A DNA stretch of 64,000 bases from JACVRW01 sp963803085 (GCA_963803085.1 CAWDLE010000023.1:1-64000); one strand, 5' to 3'; shown: positions 42,753 through 51,121, counted from the first letter of the stretch. Translations and numbers: made by a program. The notes: a model not told the origin generated them from the sequence alone.

Positions 42753-43817
42753 ATCAAGATCGCAATGCTTGCCCCACCCTGGATCGAGATCCCGCCACCC
42801 GGATACGGCGGGATCGAGCAGGTGGTCGCGCTGCTGGCCAAGGAGCTGATCGAGCGTGGCAATGAGGTCACGCTGTTCGCAGCTCCGGGCACGCGCTCGC
42901 GTGCCGAGGTGCTGTCGCCTCTGGAGAGCCCGCACCCGGATGACATCGAGATGGCCGTGTACGAGGCCGATCACGTGGCGAGCGCGTTCGCGCGGGTGGA
43001 CGAGACGGACCCGCCCTTCGAGGTCGTGCACGACCACTGCGGCTTCACGGCGTTCGCCTTTGCGGATCGGATCGAGACTCCGCTCGTGCACACGCTGCAT
43101 GGGCCGTTCGCGAGCACCACGAGCGCGTTCTACGCGCGACACGCGCACAAGGCATCCGCCGTCGCGCTCAGCGAATACCAGGCGGAGCAGGCGCCAGAGG
43201 CGCTCGACGTGGTGGCCGTGATCGGCAATCCGATCGTCGTCGACGACTTCCCTTTCCGCTCGGACAAGGACGACTACCTGCTCTGGATCGGCCGCTTCGA
43301 CGACTACAAGGGCGCGCATAGGGCGATCGCCGTGGCGCGCGAGGCCGCCGTGCCGCTCGTGCTGGCGGGCCCCGTCCAGCCCGGCCAGCAGGAGTTCTTC
43401 GACCGCGAGGTGGAGCCGCACCTGGACGACGAACGCGTGCGCTACCTCGGCGAGGTGGGGGAGGAGAAGCGCGACCTCTACGCCGGCGCCCGGGCGCTCC
43501 TGATGCCGATTCGCTGGCCCGAGCCGTTCGGGCTCGTGATGACCGAGGCCATGGCCTGTGGCACTCCGGTGATCGCGTTCCCTGAGGGCTCGGCGCCCGA
43601 GCTGGTGCTCGACGGCGAGACGGGCTTCGTGGTGGACGACGAGCACGCGATGGCGGAGGCGGTGGGCCGCCTCGACGAGATCGACCCGGCGCGCTGCCGC
43701 GCCAGCATGGAGGAGCGCTTCGACGTGGCGCCCGTGGCCGAGGCCTACGAGCGCGCTTACGAGGACGTGGTCAGCAGGTCGCGCGCCCCGCGTCGACGGC
43801 CCTCACCCATTCGTTGA
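42753..43817 (+). CDS. Group 4 glycosyltransferase, probable ATC start
   Basis: 354-residue GT-B glycosyltransferase. N-terminal IKIAMLAPPW and PPGYGGIEQVVALLA bind the acceptor side; C-terminal WIGRFDDYKG and PEPFGLVMTEAMACGTPVIAF carry the donor-site Glu residues. AAGGAG (42741-42746) stands six bases before ATC (42753), exactly where homologues have ATG in MKIAM. The first in-frame ATG (42765) is 18 bases from the Shine-Dalgarno. I place the start at ATC; a base error is the alternative. Probably works with the divergent hydrolase in glucan or trehalose-like sugar metabolism. Confidence 0.87.
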   Translation: MKIAMLAPPWIEIPPPGYGGIEQVVALLAKELIERGNEVTLFAAPGTRSRAEVLSPLESPHPDDIEMAVYEADHVASAFARVDETDPPFEVVHDHCGFTAFAFADRIETPLVHTLHGPFASTTSAFYARHAHKASAVALSEYQAEQAPEALDVVAVIGNPIVVDDFPFRSDKDDYLLWIGRFDDYKGAHRAIAVAREAAVPLVLAGPVQPGQQEFFDREVEPHLDDERVRYLGEVGEEKRDLYAGARALLMPIRWPEPFGLVMTEAMACGTPVIAFPEGSAPELVLDGETGFVVDDEHAMAEAVGRLDEIDPARCRASMEERFDVAPVAEAYERAYEDVVSRSRAPRRRPSPIR

Positions 43818-43842
43818 CGCGGCTCGAAAAGAGGGGTAGCCT
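43813..43842 (+). promoter_or_regulatory. Promoter of the zinc-ribbon gene
   Basis: TTGACG (43813-43818), 18-base spacer, TAGCCT (43837-43842). The predicted start, near 43849, leaves a leader of about 17 bases carrying GGAGGAG before the ATG at 43866. Confidence 0.6.
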
Positions 43843-43865
43843 GCATGCCCCCCGGAGGAGAGCGA

Positions 43866-44051
43866 ATGGCGTACCTGAACTGCCCCACTTGCCGACTGAC
43901 GGTCTACAGCCCGGCACTCCGCCTCAACAGCGAGGAGTGCCCGCGCTGCCGGGCGAAGCTCGGCCGGGTCAGCCGGCTGTTCCGGTCCTCCGTCCCGGCG
44001 CGCCTGTCCAAGGCCGCCAAGGGGGAGAAGCAGGCCGAGGCGCAGAGCTAA
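43866..44051 (+). CDS. Small zinc-ribbon protein (61 aa)
   Basis: 61 residues with two CxxC knuckles (YLNCPTCRLTVYS and EECPRCRAKLG) and a basic, Ala-rich tail. ATG 43866 follows a strong GGAGGAG; the upstream ATG at 43845 would place that Shine-Dalgarno inside the gene. Such ribbons bind nucleic acid or protein partners. Function unknown. Confidence 0.75.
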   Translation: MAYLNCPTCRLTVYSPALRLNSEECPRCRAKLGRVSRLFRSSVPARLSKAAKGEKQAEAQS

Positions 44052-44073
44052 CCGCCTGCGACACTCCACGCGC

Positions 44074-44442
44074 ATGGAGCCGACGCCGACCTCGGATTCG
44101 GTCGTGCGGCAAGGCGAACACCTTGCCGCGGTCACGAACGGAATCGTCAAACTCTTTCGCGAGTACTACGGCCGCGGGCCGAACAAGGCGAAGAGCTACA
44201 TCCTGGATGACCGCATCGTCGTCTGCGTGCTCGAGGACACGATGACGACGGTCGAGCAGACGCTCGTCAACAACGGCGACCACGACATGGTCCGGCAGGT
44301 GCGTCTGAGGTTCCAGGAGGCGATGGCGCTCGAATTCAAGACGGTGGTCGAGAAGGCCATGGGTCGCCGCGTGGCGGCGTACCACAGCCAATTGACCATG
44401 CAGCCCGACATGGGCTTCGAGTTCTTCGTCCTCGAGGACTAG
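44074..44442 (+). CDS. DUF2294 family protein
   Basis: 122 residues matching DUF2294: GIVKLFREYYGRGPNKAKSY, VCVLEDTMTTVEQTLVNNG and FQEAMALEFKTVVEKAMGR. Members occur in many bacteria, sometimes annotated with Na-translocating decarboxylases, but their biochemical role is unknown. Follows the zinc-ribbon gene after 22 bases and may share its transcript. Confidence 0.8.
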   Translation: MEPTPTSDSVVRQGEHLAAVTNGIVKLFREYYGRGPNKAKSYILDDRIVVCVLEDTMTTVEQTLVNNGDHDMVRQVRLRFQEAMALEFKTVVEKAMGRRVAAYHSQLTMQPDMGFEFFVLED

Positions 44443-44506
44443 CCGCCGGCCGTGCCGGCGAGCGGCGGGCACCTCCGCGCCGCGGCACTTCCTTGCACTA
44501 GCGGGG

Positions 44507-44547
44507 TTCGGCGAGTTTCTGGTCCCCAACGGGAGAAACTCGCCGAA
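44507..44547. repeat. 14-bp perfect inverted repeat
   Basis: TTCGGCGAGTTTCT (44507-44520) pairs with AGAAACTCGCCGAA (44534-44547) around a 13-base loop. Located 65 bases past the DUF2294 stop; could be its terminator or the end of a small element. Confidence 0.65.
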
Positions 44548-44686
44548 GCCAGGTCGACAACTCGCCACTCGACGTCTTCGCAGATGGGGTTGGGCCGGTT
44601 GGCGTTCTTATGGAACGACAACCTCGCCCACCCCCGTCCGGCGGTCGTCGAGAGGCGACTTTTCGTAGCGGCGCGACTCTCTCTGG

Positions 44687-44711
44687 CTTTTGCATACATG
44701 TCATGCAAAAG
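44687..44711. repeat. CTTTTGCAT inverted repeat
   Basis: CTTTTGCAT (44687-44695) and ATGCAAAAG (44703-44711) with a 7-base spacer ACATGTC. AT-rich relative to its surroundings; may be an operator or terminator. Confidence 0.5.
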
Positions 44712-44742
44712 GCAGATCTAGTCGCGGCGTACGATCTCTTCC

Positions 44743-44766
44743 ATGCCGATTTACGAGTTCGATTGT
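44743..44766 (+). pseudogene. Possible FmdB-type zinc-ribbon gene remnant
   Basis: ATG 44743 begins MPIYEFDCRP, the N-terminal signature of small FmdB-family zinc-ribbon regulators (MPIYEYxCxxCG). The next CxxC partner is missing and the frame continues as unrelated Arg/Ala-rich sequence for about 30 residues. Either a truncated remnant or chance. Confidence 0.35.
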
Positions 44767-44861
44767 CGTCCAAGAGGGCTTCAAGAAGACCGCCAACGAC
44801 CAGCCACCGCCCTCACCGCTGCCTCTTACGCCCGAGCCCGCGTCACGGGCCGACCTAGCCG

Positions 44862-45356
44862 CTAGTCCTCCACGGCCCTGTAGGCGATCTGGAGGAAGTC
44901 CGAGATCGTCATCGCCGAGAGCACCGATGCGGTGAAGCGCGTGGAGCGCGGCGCGAGCAGAAGCCCCGCGTGGAAGCCGCCTGACGCCCACAGCCCGAGG
45001 CAGTACGGGCAGGTCAGGAGCTCGCCGACCGCGCGGCGGACTCCGCTCCCGCGCGCCTTCTCCTCCACCTCGGCGGGACCGCCCTTGCCCTGGAGCTCGG
45101 TGAACGGCGCCCGCACGAACGAGGTGATCTTCTTCTTCGCGACGAGCCGGCTGAGCTTGTAGCTCGCCGCTCCGATCAGGGCGAGGTCCTGCAGCTCCAC
45201 GCGCTCCGGCAGATCCCGCCCAGAGCGCTTCGCCGTCGCCACGGCTCCGGCCAGCGCGCCGTTGAACACGAGCGCGAAGGTGGCGTACGCCGCGAACGGC
45301 GGACGCTCATCCGGTTCGGCATAGCCGGAGTAAGGCCCCTCGTCCTCCTCGGTCAA
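44862..45356 (-). CDS. DUF1360 family membrane protein
   Basis: 164 residues with membrane segments at about 22-42 and 118-138. DUF1360 motifs: LQDLALIGAASYKLSRLVAKKKITSFVRAPF and GELLTCPYCLGLWAS. Family members are spore-coat or envelope-associated proteins of unknown function in Bacillus and actinobacteria. Last gene of an envelope string; overlaps the BrkB gene by 4 bases. Confidence 0.8.
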   Translation of the reverse strand: MTEEDEGPYSGYAEPDERPPFAAYATFALVFNGALAGAVATAKRSGRDLPERVELQDLALIGAASYKLSRLVAKKKITSFVRAPFTELQGKGGPAEVEEKARGSGVRRAVGELLTCPYCLGLWASGGFHAGLLLAPRSTRFTASVLSAMTISDFLQIAYRAVED

Positions 45357-46267
45357 GCGCTCTCCTGGTGGTCCATCTTGCGCGTGTCACGCGGCTCGAC
45401 GAAGGGCTCCTTGTCCGGCGGGCGCAGGCCGTTCTCGATCGCACGCTCGCGCTCGAGCTCGGCGTTGAACTCGGCGCCCAGCAGAATCATGATGTTCGAG
45501 ATCCAGAGCCAGACGAGGAACACCACAACGCCGGCCAGGGCGCCGTAGGTCTTGTTGTACGAGCCGAAGTTCGACACGAACAGCGCGAACGCGCCCGAGG
45601 CGATCAGCCAGCCGACCACCGCCAGCAATCCGCCCGGGCTGATCCAGCGGAAGCCCGGGTGCTTCACGTTCGGCGCGGCCCAGTAGAGGAGCGCGAACAT
45701 GAAGCTGACCACGACCAACAGCACCGGCCACTTGGCGATGTTCCAGACCGTGACCGCGGTGCTGCCGATGCCAACCAGGTCGCCGACCCGCTCGGCGAGC
45801 CCGCCGGTGAGGACCACCGCGATCGTCGAGATGGCAAGCAGCGTGAGGAGCACGAGCGTGAGCGACACGCGCACGGGCAGCGTCTTCCAGATCGGCCGCC
45901 CCTCGTCGATGTCGTAGATCGCGTTGGAGGCGCGCATGAACGCGGCCACGTAGCCCGACGCGGACCACAGCGCGCCAAGCAGGCCGATCACGAACAGGAC
46001 GCCCGCGGCACCCTGGTCGCCCTGGAGGTTCTTGAGGGCGCTTGTGAAGATCTCCTGGGCGGGTCCGGGCGCGACCGTGCCGAGGTTGTCGATCAGCGGC
46101 TGCGTGGCCGACTCGCCGACGAGGCCGAGGATCGAGACGAGAACGATCAGCGCGGGGAAGATCGCCAGCACGGAGTAGTAGGTAAGCGCCGCCGCCCAGT
46201 CGGTGAGGTTGTCCTCCCTGAACTCGCGGACCGTCCGCTTGAGGACCGGCCACCAGTGCCGGACCAC
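45353..46267 (-). CDS. YihY/BrkB family inner-membrane protein
   Basis: 304 residues with six membrane helices. Family motifs: DWAAALTYYSVLAIFPALIVLVS near the N-terminus, YGALAGVVVFLVWLWISN and ILLGAEFNAELERER at the end. Once called ribonuclease BN, the family is now regarded as membrane proteins of unclear function, possibly transporters. GTG start two bases after the DUF3618 stop; the acidic/basic C-terminal tail is cytoplasmic. Confidence 0.88.
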   Translation of the reverse strand: MVRHWWPVLKRTVREFREDNLTDWAAALTYYSVLAIFPALIVLVSILGLVGESATQPLIDNLGTVAPGPAQEIFTSALKNLQGDQGAAGVLFVIGLLGALWSASGYVAAFMRASNAIYDIDEGRPIWKTLPVRVSLTLVLLTLLAISTIAVVLTGGLAERVGDLVGIGSTAVTVWNIAKWPVLLVVVSFMFALLYWAAPNVKHPGFRWISPGGLLAVVGWLIASGAFALFVSNFGSYNKTYGALAGVVVFLVWLWISNIMILLGAEFNAELERERAIENGLRPPDKEPFVEPRDTRKMDHQESA

Positions 46268-46269
46268 GC

Positions 46270-46515
46270 TCAGCGTCTCCTAACCAGGCGCACCAGGAGC
46301 CAGAGGGCCACGACGCCGCCGGCCACGGCCGCGAGCGGGACCGGGTTCTCGCTCACCCGCTCGCGAACCTCGTCCTTCTTGATCCGCGCCTGCTCCTTCA
46401 CGTCCGCCTTGTGCGAGAGCGCGTCGACGGTTTCTCCGAGTTCGCGGCGGGTGCGCTCGATCTCGCGCCGCAGCTCCTCCGGCGTCTGCTGCTGGGTGGT
46501 GGGGGTCTCGCTCAC
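46270..46515 (-). CDS. DUF3618 membrane protein
   Basis: 81 residues. Amphipathic N-terminal helix TPEELRREIERTRRELGETVDAL, then a single membrane helix (about 59-76) and RLVRRR end, the standard actinobacterial DUF3618 layout. Usually encoded next to holin-X (DUF1469) proteins, as here, and thought to act with them at the membrane. Overlaps the upstream gene by 4 bases. Confidence 0.85.
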   Translation of the reverse strand: MSETPTTQQQTPEELRREIERTRRELGETVDALSHKADVKEQARIKKDEVRERVSENPVPLAAVAGGVVALWLLVRLVRRR

Positions 46516-46928
46516 GACTTCGCCCTCGCCTTCACGGTGTCGATGTCACGCTGCACGCTCTCGATCGCCCGCTCGGGCTTCGGCGGCCCAGCCTCGTCCA
46601 GCTCCTTCTTGCCGGTGAGAGCGAGGATGCCCGCCACGAGCAGAAGCCCGGCCCCAATCGCGGCGGCCGCGATCCAGGGCTCGAGCACCGTCGCGAGGCC
46701 GAGAATGGCCGCGGCCACGAGCGCGCCGACACCGTACAGCGCCACTACTCCCGCTCCGCCGAACATGCCGGCGCCCTTGCTCGCGTGGCGGCCCTTCTCG
46801 GTCAGCTCGGCCTGGGCGAGCCGCATCTCCTGGCGGATCAACGTCGAGGTCTGGCGGGACAGGTCCTGGACGAGCTCACCCAGTGGCTTGTCCTGCTCCG
46901 TTCTCCGGAAGCGAGTGGAAGTCTCCAT
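46512..46928 (-). CDS. Holin-X (phage holin superfamily III-like, DUF1469) protein
   Basis: 138 residues: an N-terminal amphipathic segment (LGELVQDLSRQTSTLIRQEM, RLAQAELTEKGRHA), two membrane helices at about 58-80 and 84-106, and a charged tail. This is the actinobacterial holin-X family, chromosomal and not evidence of a prophage. Forms a module with the DUF3618 gene downstream. ATG start. Confidence 0.85.
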   Translation of the reverse strand: METSTRFRRTEQDKPLGELVQDLSRQTSTLIRQEMRLAQAELTEKGRHASKGAGMFGGAGVVALYGVGALVAAAILGLATVLEPWIAAAAIGAGLLLVAGILALTGKKELDEAGPPKPERAIESVQRDIDTVKARAKS

Positions 46929-46937
46929 GCGGGGCGC

Positions 46938-47801
46938 TTACCCGGCCTGCTGAGCGGTATGCACCGCGTCCAGCGCCGCAACCACCTCATCCGCCAGCGC
47001 AGAGCCGTCCTCACTGCGCACCGGCGTGGCGCGCACGCGCACGATGACCTCCCCGTCCACGAATTCCTCCAGGTCGATCCGGGGGTCGGTCCGCGTGGGC
47101 ACCGACACGCCGTTCTCGATCTGCTCCTCGACCTCGCTGGGCTTGACGCGCGCGTCGAGGCGGGCGCGCATGTCCACTCCCGACGGCTCGAGGAGCGGCA
47201 CGACCGCGCCGGAGAGCACCACGTTGTTCGGCACGAGGATCCGGTCCTCGCCGTTGGCGAGCGTGGTGTAGAGCAGCCCGAGCGAGGCCACGGTCCCCTC
47301 CACCTGGCCGGCCACGCCGCCGGCGTGCATGCGCACGGGGTCGCCCACGCGGAACGGGCGCGCACTCAGCAGCACGGTCCCTGCGATCAGGTTGCCGATC
47401 GTCTGCTGGGCCGCGAGACCCAGGATCACCGCGGTGATCGCACCGCCCACCGCCAGCGTCTCAGGCCTCAACCCCGCCAGACGGAGCGCGACGACGAAGC
47501 TCAGGATCAGCGTGAGCAGCCGGATCAGGAAACCGACCGTCCCGGCCGTGCCGGGGTCGAGCCGCCTCAGCAGCGTGGGGCCGACCGCTCGGCCGAGGTT
47601 CATCGCGAACGACCAGCCGAGGATCACGAGGGCGATCATGCAGGCGATTCGCACTGGCACGTCCAGGCCGAACAGCTGCCGGCGGTACGAGTAGGCGAGC
47701 ACCACCGCCGTGATCAGCGGCAAGAGGAGGGCGACGTGCGTACGAGCAAGCTTGGCGCGCTCCGTGGCGTGCTCGCGCAGTTGTCTTGCGCGTGCGTACA
47801 T
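46938..47801 (-). CDS. MscS-type small-conductance mechanosensitive channel
   Basis: 287 residues from ATG 47801, which has AGGTGG five bases upstream; a GTG at 47810 is the alternative. Three to four N-terminal membrane helices, the pore-lining helix with ALAVGGAITAVILGLAAQQ, then the beta domain FRVGDPVRM...VEGTVASLGLLYTTLANGED and an alpha/beta C-terminal domain. Releases solutes on hypo-osmotic shock. Ten bases before the holin-X gene. Confidence 0.9.
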   Translation of the reverse strand: MYARARQLREHATERAKLARTHVALLLPLITAVVLAYSYRRQLFGLDVPVRIACMIALVILGWSFAMNLGRAVGPTLLRRLDPGTAGTVGFLIRLLTLILSFVVALRLAGLRPETLAVGGAITAVILGLAAQQTIGNLIAGTVLLSARPFRVGDPVRMHAGGVAGQVEGTVASLGLLYTTLANGEDRILVPNNVVLSGAVVPLLEPSGVDMRARLDARVKPSEVEEQIENGVSVPTRTDPRIDLEEFVDGEVIVRVRATPVRSEDGSALADEVVAALDAVHTAQQAG

Positions 47802-47843
47802 GGGTTCCACCTGAGCCGTACCGAAGCCTGGCCGGCTAAACGT

Positions 47844-48884
47844 TCACGCAGCCTCTGCGAGGCCCTCGACCTCACGCGTGGTGGCGAGCCGCTCGAGCGC
47901 CTTGTGCTCGATCCGCCGCACGCGCTCCGGCGAGATGCCGAGCTGCCTGCCCGCCTCGCGCAGGGGGGTGGGGTTGTCCCCGTTGATGCCGTAGCGCAGC
48001 TGGATCACGCGCCGCTCCTGGTCGGAGAGGTTCTCGAGTGCGTCGCGAACCGCCTCCTCGCGCAATGCGATCTCGGCCTCTTCGGAGGGCTCGGGCGCGT
48101 CGCTTGCGAACAGGTCGCCGAAGGCGGTGTCCTCGTCCTCGCCCACGGGCCGGTCGAGGCTCGTGACCGTGCGGGCAGCGTCGCGCGTCTCCTCGAGCTC
48201 ACGGAGCGTGATGTCGGCCGCCTGCGCGACCTCCTCGTCCGTCGGCGCGCGCTCGAGCTTCACGGCCAGCTCGCGCTCCACGCGAGCGATCTTGCGCTCG
48301 CGCTGCCCGATGTGCACGGGGATGCGGATCGTGCGGCCCTGGTTCGCGAGGCCGCGCTGGATCGCCTGGCGGATCCAGAAGGTCGCATAGGTGGAGAACT
48401 TGTAGCCCTTGCGCCAGTCGAACTTCTCGGCCGCGCGGATCAGCCCCAGGATGCCCTCCTGGATCAGGTCGAGCAGCGACAGCTCGTGGCCCTGGTACTT
48501 CTTCGCCAGCGAGACCACCAGGCGTAGGTTCGAGTTCACCATGCGCTCCTTGGCCTCGAGGTCGCCGCGCTCGATGCGCTTGGCCAGCTCGACCTCCTCC
48601 TCGGCGCTCAGCAGCGGGTAGCGCCTGATGTCGCGGAGAAACAGCTGGAGCGTGTCGCCCGTCATCGTCGCGAGCTCGCCGTTGCCGTAGCTCGTGGGGG
48701 CGACCGTCTCGCGGCCGCAGTCGTCGGTGACGTCGATGCCGCGGGCCTCGAGCCGGTCGGCGAGCGCCTGCGCCTCCTCGTCCGACAGGTCGAGCTCATG
48801 GGTCAGCTCGGACACCTCCGAGAGGTTCAGGCAGCCGAGCTCGTCGCCGCGGCTGATCAGCACTTCGATCTCCGACGTGTTCAT
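47844..48884 (-). CDS. RpoD-family sigma factor with short region 1.1
   Basis: 346 residues from ATG 48884; the open frame continues upstream without homology. Region 1.1-like N-terminus (LISRGDELGCLNLSEVSELTHE), region 1.2 (LQLFLRDIRRYPLL), region 2 (RMVNSNLRLVVSLAKKYQGH, DLIQEGILGLIRAAEKFD, FSTYATFWIRQAIQ), region 3 and region 4 (LGISPERVRRIEHKAL). Could be the housekeeping sigma factor or a close group 2 relative; the shorter paralogue at 27543 lacks region 1.1. Promoter region shared with the divergent PRC-barrel gene. Confidence 0.9.
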   Translation of the reverse strand: MNTSEIEVLISRGDELGCLNLSEVSELTHELDLSDEEAQALADRLEARGIDVTDDCGRETVAPTSYGNGELATMTGDTLQLFLRDIRRYPLLSAEEEVELAKRIERGDLEAKERMVNSNLRLVVSLAKKYQGHELSLLDLIQEGILGLIRAAEKFDWRKGYKFSTYATFWIRQAIQRGLANQGRTIRIPVHIGQRERKIARVERELAVKLERAPTDEEVAQAADITLRELEETRDAARTVTSLDRPVGEDEDTAFGDLFASDAPEPSEEAEIALREEAVRDALENLSDQERRVIQLRYGINGDNPTPLREAGRQLGISPERVRRIEHKALERLATTREVEGLAEAA

Positions 48885-48971
48885 GGTCAATCGGTACCCG
48901 TAGGCCGGGGGAGGAAACGGTCCAGGCGGCAACCGCGATCCATTGAGGCCGCCCGGGAGTATTCTGCCGCC

Positions 48972-49334
48972 ATGGGATCTGGCGAGTCGGCCTCGTACCT
49001 GACGCTGGAAGCTGGCGCACCCGTGATCAGCGCCGACGGCGAGCGGATAGGAACCGTCGAGCATGTGCTCAGGGACGACGCCACCGACATCTTCGACGGG
49101 ATCGTCATCGACATGCGGCTCGGCCCCGGCGGGCTCCACTTCGTGGACGCGCCGGAGGTGGCGCAGATCGGGCCGGATGGTGTGCGCCTGACGATCGACG
49201 CAGCCGAGGCGGAGCACCTGCCCAAGCCGTCTCCCAGCCCCGCCGTCATGGAGCACCACGGCGTGGAGGACTCGGAGAGCAAGCTCGAGCACAAGCTGCG
49301 CCGCGCCTGGGAGATCGTCTCAGGGCGTGGGTAG
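48972..49334 (+). CDS. PRC-barrel-like (DUF2171-type) protein
   Basis: 120 residues. The PRC-barrel-type core (GAPVISADGERIGTVEHVLRD, DIFDGIVIDMRLGPGGLHFVDAPEV) is followed by a charged helical tail. These small proteins are common in actinobacteria near envelope-stress genes; exact role unknown. ATG 48972 chosen because TATTCT (48960-48965) sits six bases before it, the leaderless pattern; the longer frame from 48798 is antisense to the sigma gene. Its end overlaps the convergent LigD-polymerase gene by 15 bases. Confidence 0.78.
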   Translation: MGSGESASYLTLEAGAPVISADGERIGTVEHVLRDDATDIFDGIVIDMRLGPGGLHFVDAPEVAQIGPDGVRLTIDAAEAEHLPKPSPSPAVMEHHGVEDSESKLEHKLRRAWEIVSGRG

Positions 49335-50210
49335 CAGCGAGTCGATGCGTCGGCGTGCGGGGGAGATGCCGCGGGCATAGGAGGCGATGTCGGCCCAGGG
49401 GTCGCCCTTCGCGCTCAGTCGTCGCAGGACGTTCGTCACGTTCCAGCGGTCGGGGCGGAGCTTGGAGTCGGACAGCTCCTCCCAGTCGATCGGCGTGGCC
49501 ACGGGCGCGCCGGGGCGCGGGCGCACCGCATACGGCGGCACCGTGGTCTGGGCGTAGCCGTTGCGCGCGGTGTCCACCAGGATGCGCTCCCCGCGGTTCG
49601 CTTTCCGGAACTCCGTGGTCAGTTCGTCCGGATGATCGGCGGCCAGCACGCGCCCGATGTCGCGAGCCAGCTCGTGTACGTCCTCGAAGCGGGCCCGCCG
49701 ACGCAGCGGGGTCCATACGTGAATCCCCTTCGAGCCGGTGACCTGTGCGAACGGCGCCATGCCGAGGTCCCGCATGAGCTCGCCGGCCCAGCGCGCCGCG
49801 CGCCGGACCGCGGCGAAGTCGCCGCCCGGTGGCGGGTCAAGGTCGATCACGAGCCTGTCGGGCTGCCAGACGCGGTCGGCGCGGGCGAGCCAGACGTGTG
49901 GCGTGATCGTGTTCTGTCCGACCAGGTAAACCAGCGTCGCCGCAGTGCTGATCACCACGTGCGTGACCGTGCCGTTCGCCTTCGGCACCTCCACCCGCTT
50001 GATCCAGTCGGGGAAGTAGTCCGGGATGTCCTTGTGGAAGAAGCCCTTGCCATTGATCCCGTCGGGGAAGCGCTGCATGCTCACGGGCCTTCCCTTCACG
50101 TGCGGGAGCATCCAGTCCGCCACGCGCTCGTAGTACGACGCCACGTCGGCCTTGGTGGTCCCGTCGTCGGGGAAGAGCACCTTGTCCGGATGGGTGATCT
50201 CGACGCTCAT
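49320..50210 (-). CDS. LigD polymerase domain (NHEJ primase-polymerase), separate gene
   Basis: 296-residue archaeo-eukaryotic primase-type polymerase that fills gaps with ribonucleotides during non-homologous end joining. Key motifs: FFHKDIPDYFPDWI, YLVGQNTITPHVW, metal-binding LVIDLDPPPG, GSKGIHVWTPL and KANRGERILVDTARNGYAQT. ATG 50210 overlaps the ligase stop by 4 bases. In Pseudomonas and mycobacteria this domain is fused to ligase and phosphoesterase; here it is the last of three overlapping genes. Confidence 0.9.
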   Translation of the reverse strand: MSVEITHPDKVLFPDDGTTKADVASYYERVADWMLPHVKGRPVSMQRFPDGINGKGFFHKDIPDYFPDWIKRVEVPKANGTVTHVVISTAATLVYLVGQNTITPHVWLARADRVWQPDRLVIDLDPPPGGDFAAVRRAARWAGELMRDLGMAPFAQVTGSKGIHVWTPLRRRARFEDVHELARDIGRVLAADHPDELTTEFRKANRGERILVDTARNGYAQTTVPPYAVRPRPGAPVATPIDWEELSDSKLRPDRWNVTNVLRRLSAKGDPWADIASYARGISPARRRIDSLLPTP

Positions 50211-51121
50211 GCAGGCACCTCGCGGACCACCTCGCGCGCGGGCTTGTCGTCGCGCAGCCCGAGGAAGCGGGGGTGGCGCAGGCGGTGGTCGCGCGTCCAC
50301 TCCGTGAAACCGATCTGTGCGACCAGCTCGGGCCGCACCCAGTGCGTGCCCGGTGGGATCGGCTTGAAGCGCTCAAAGGGCGACTCGTCCTGCTCGAGCT
50401 CGCGCATGCTCTGGCCGAGTGTCTGCAGGGTGTGGTGGTCGAAGCCGGTGCCGACCTTGCCGGCGTAGCGAAGCGTGCCGCCGTCGTAGTAGCCCACCAG
50501 GAGCGCGCCGAAGTCCGTGCGAGAGCCCTTCGGCGCGGAGAAGCCGCCGATCACGAGCTCCTGCTCGGCGTGACACTTCAGCTTGAGCCAGTCACGCGAG
50601 CGGCCGCCGCTCAGGTACGGGCTGTCGGCACGCTTGGCAATCACTCCCTCGAGCCCCTTCTCGCACGCCTCGCGGTACATCTCCTCGCCGTGCTCGCCGT
50701 TGCGGTGGGGGTTGAAGCGAACCGGCCCGCCGAACTCGAGCGCCCGCCGGAGGCGAGCCTTGCGCTGGCGCAGCGGCACGTTGCGGAGGTCCTCGCCGCC
50801 GTGGCGCGGAAGGTCGAAGAGGTAGAGGAACACGGGCACGCGCTCGCGGCCGCGCCGCTGAAGCCGCGAGAAGCTCGTGATGCCGTTCTCGAAGGCCACG
50901 ATCTCGCCGTCGGCGATGAAGTCATCGGACGGCTCCCGCTCCAGCGCCTCCACGATCGTGGGGTACTCGTGGTTCATCCCACGGCCTGTCCGCGACACGA
51001 GCCGGACACCGGACGCGTCCCTCGTGGCGAGGCAGCGGATTCCATCGAGCTTGCGCTCGAAGATCCAGTCCGGGTCCGAGAACGGCCTGTCGCTGAGCAC
51101 CGCCTTCATCGGCTCGATCAC
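50207..51121 (-). CDS. ATP-dependent DNA ligase (LigD ligase domain)
   Basis: 304 residues. Nucleotidyl-transfer motif I FERKLDGIR with the adenylated Lys24, motif III DFIADGEIVAF, motif IV LEGVIAKRADSPYLSG and motif V DWLKLKC, followed by an OB-fold. Seals double-strand breaks during end joining. GTG start overlapping the phosphoesterase stop (GTGA); the ATG four codons later is the alternative. Confidence 0.92.
   Translation of the reverse strand: MIEPMKAVLSDRPFSDPDWIFERKLDGIRCLATRDASGVRLVSRTGRGMNHEYPTIVEALEREPSDDFIADGEIVAFENGITSFSRLQRRGRERVPVFLYLFDLPRHGGEDLRNVPLRQRKARLRRALEFGGPVRFNPHRNGEHGEEMYREACEKGLEGVIAKRADSPYLSGGRSRDWLKLKCHAEQELVIGGFSAPKGSRTDFGALLVGYYDGGTLRYAGKVGTGFDHHTLQTLGQSMRELEQDESPFERFKPIPPGTHWVRPELVAQIGFTEWTRDHRLRHPRFLGLRDDKPAREVVREVPA

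Larger units (their letters stand above)
44443..44861. other. Gene-poor interval of about 420 bases
   Basis: No convincing complete gene on either strand. It holds two long inverted repeats, listed separately, and a possible FmdB-type start at 44743. Short open frames exist on both strands but match nothing recognised, and codon usage looks unlike the neighbours (more AT-rich in the centre). Confidence 0.6.

Noticed and set aside
42705..43646. N-terminal extension of the debranching-type hydrolase to 43646
   Set aside because: The extra 314 residues are antisense to the glycosyltransferase and lack homology; ATG 42704 fits the domain start.
46512..46928. Prophage, because of a holin-like gene
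   Set aside because: Holin-X proteins are chromosomal in actinobacteria; no other phage gene, integrase or attachment site is present.
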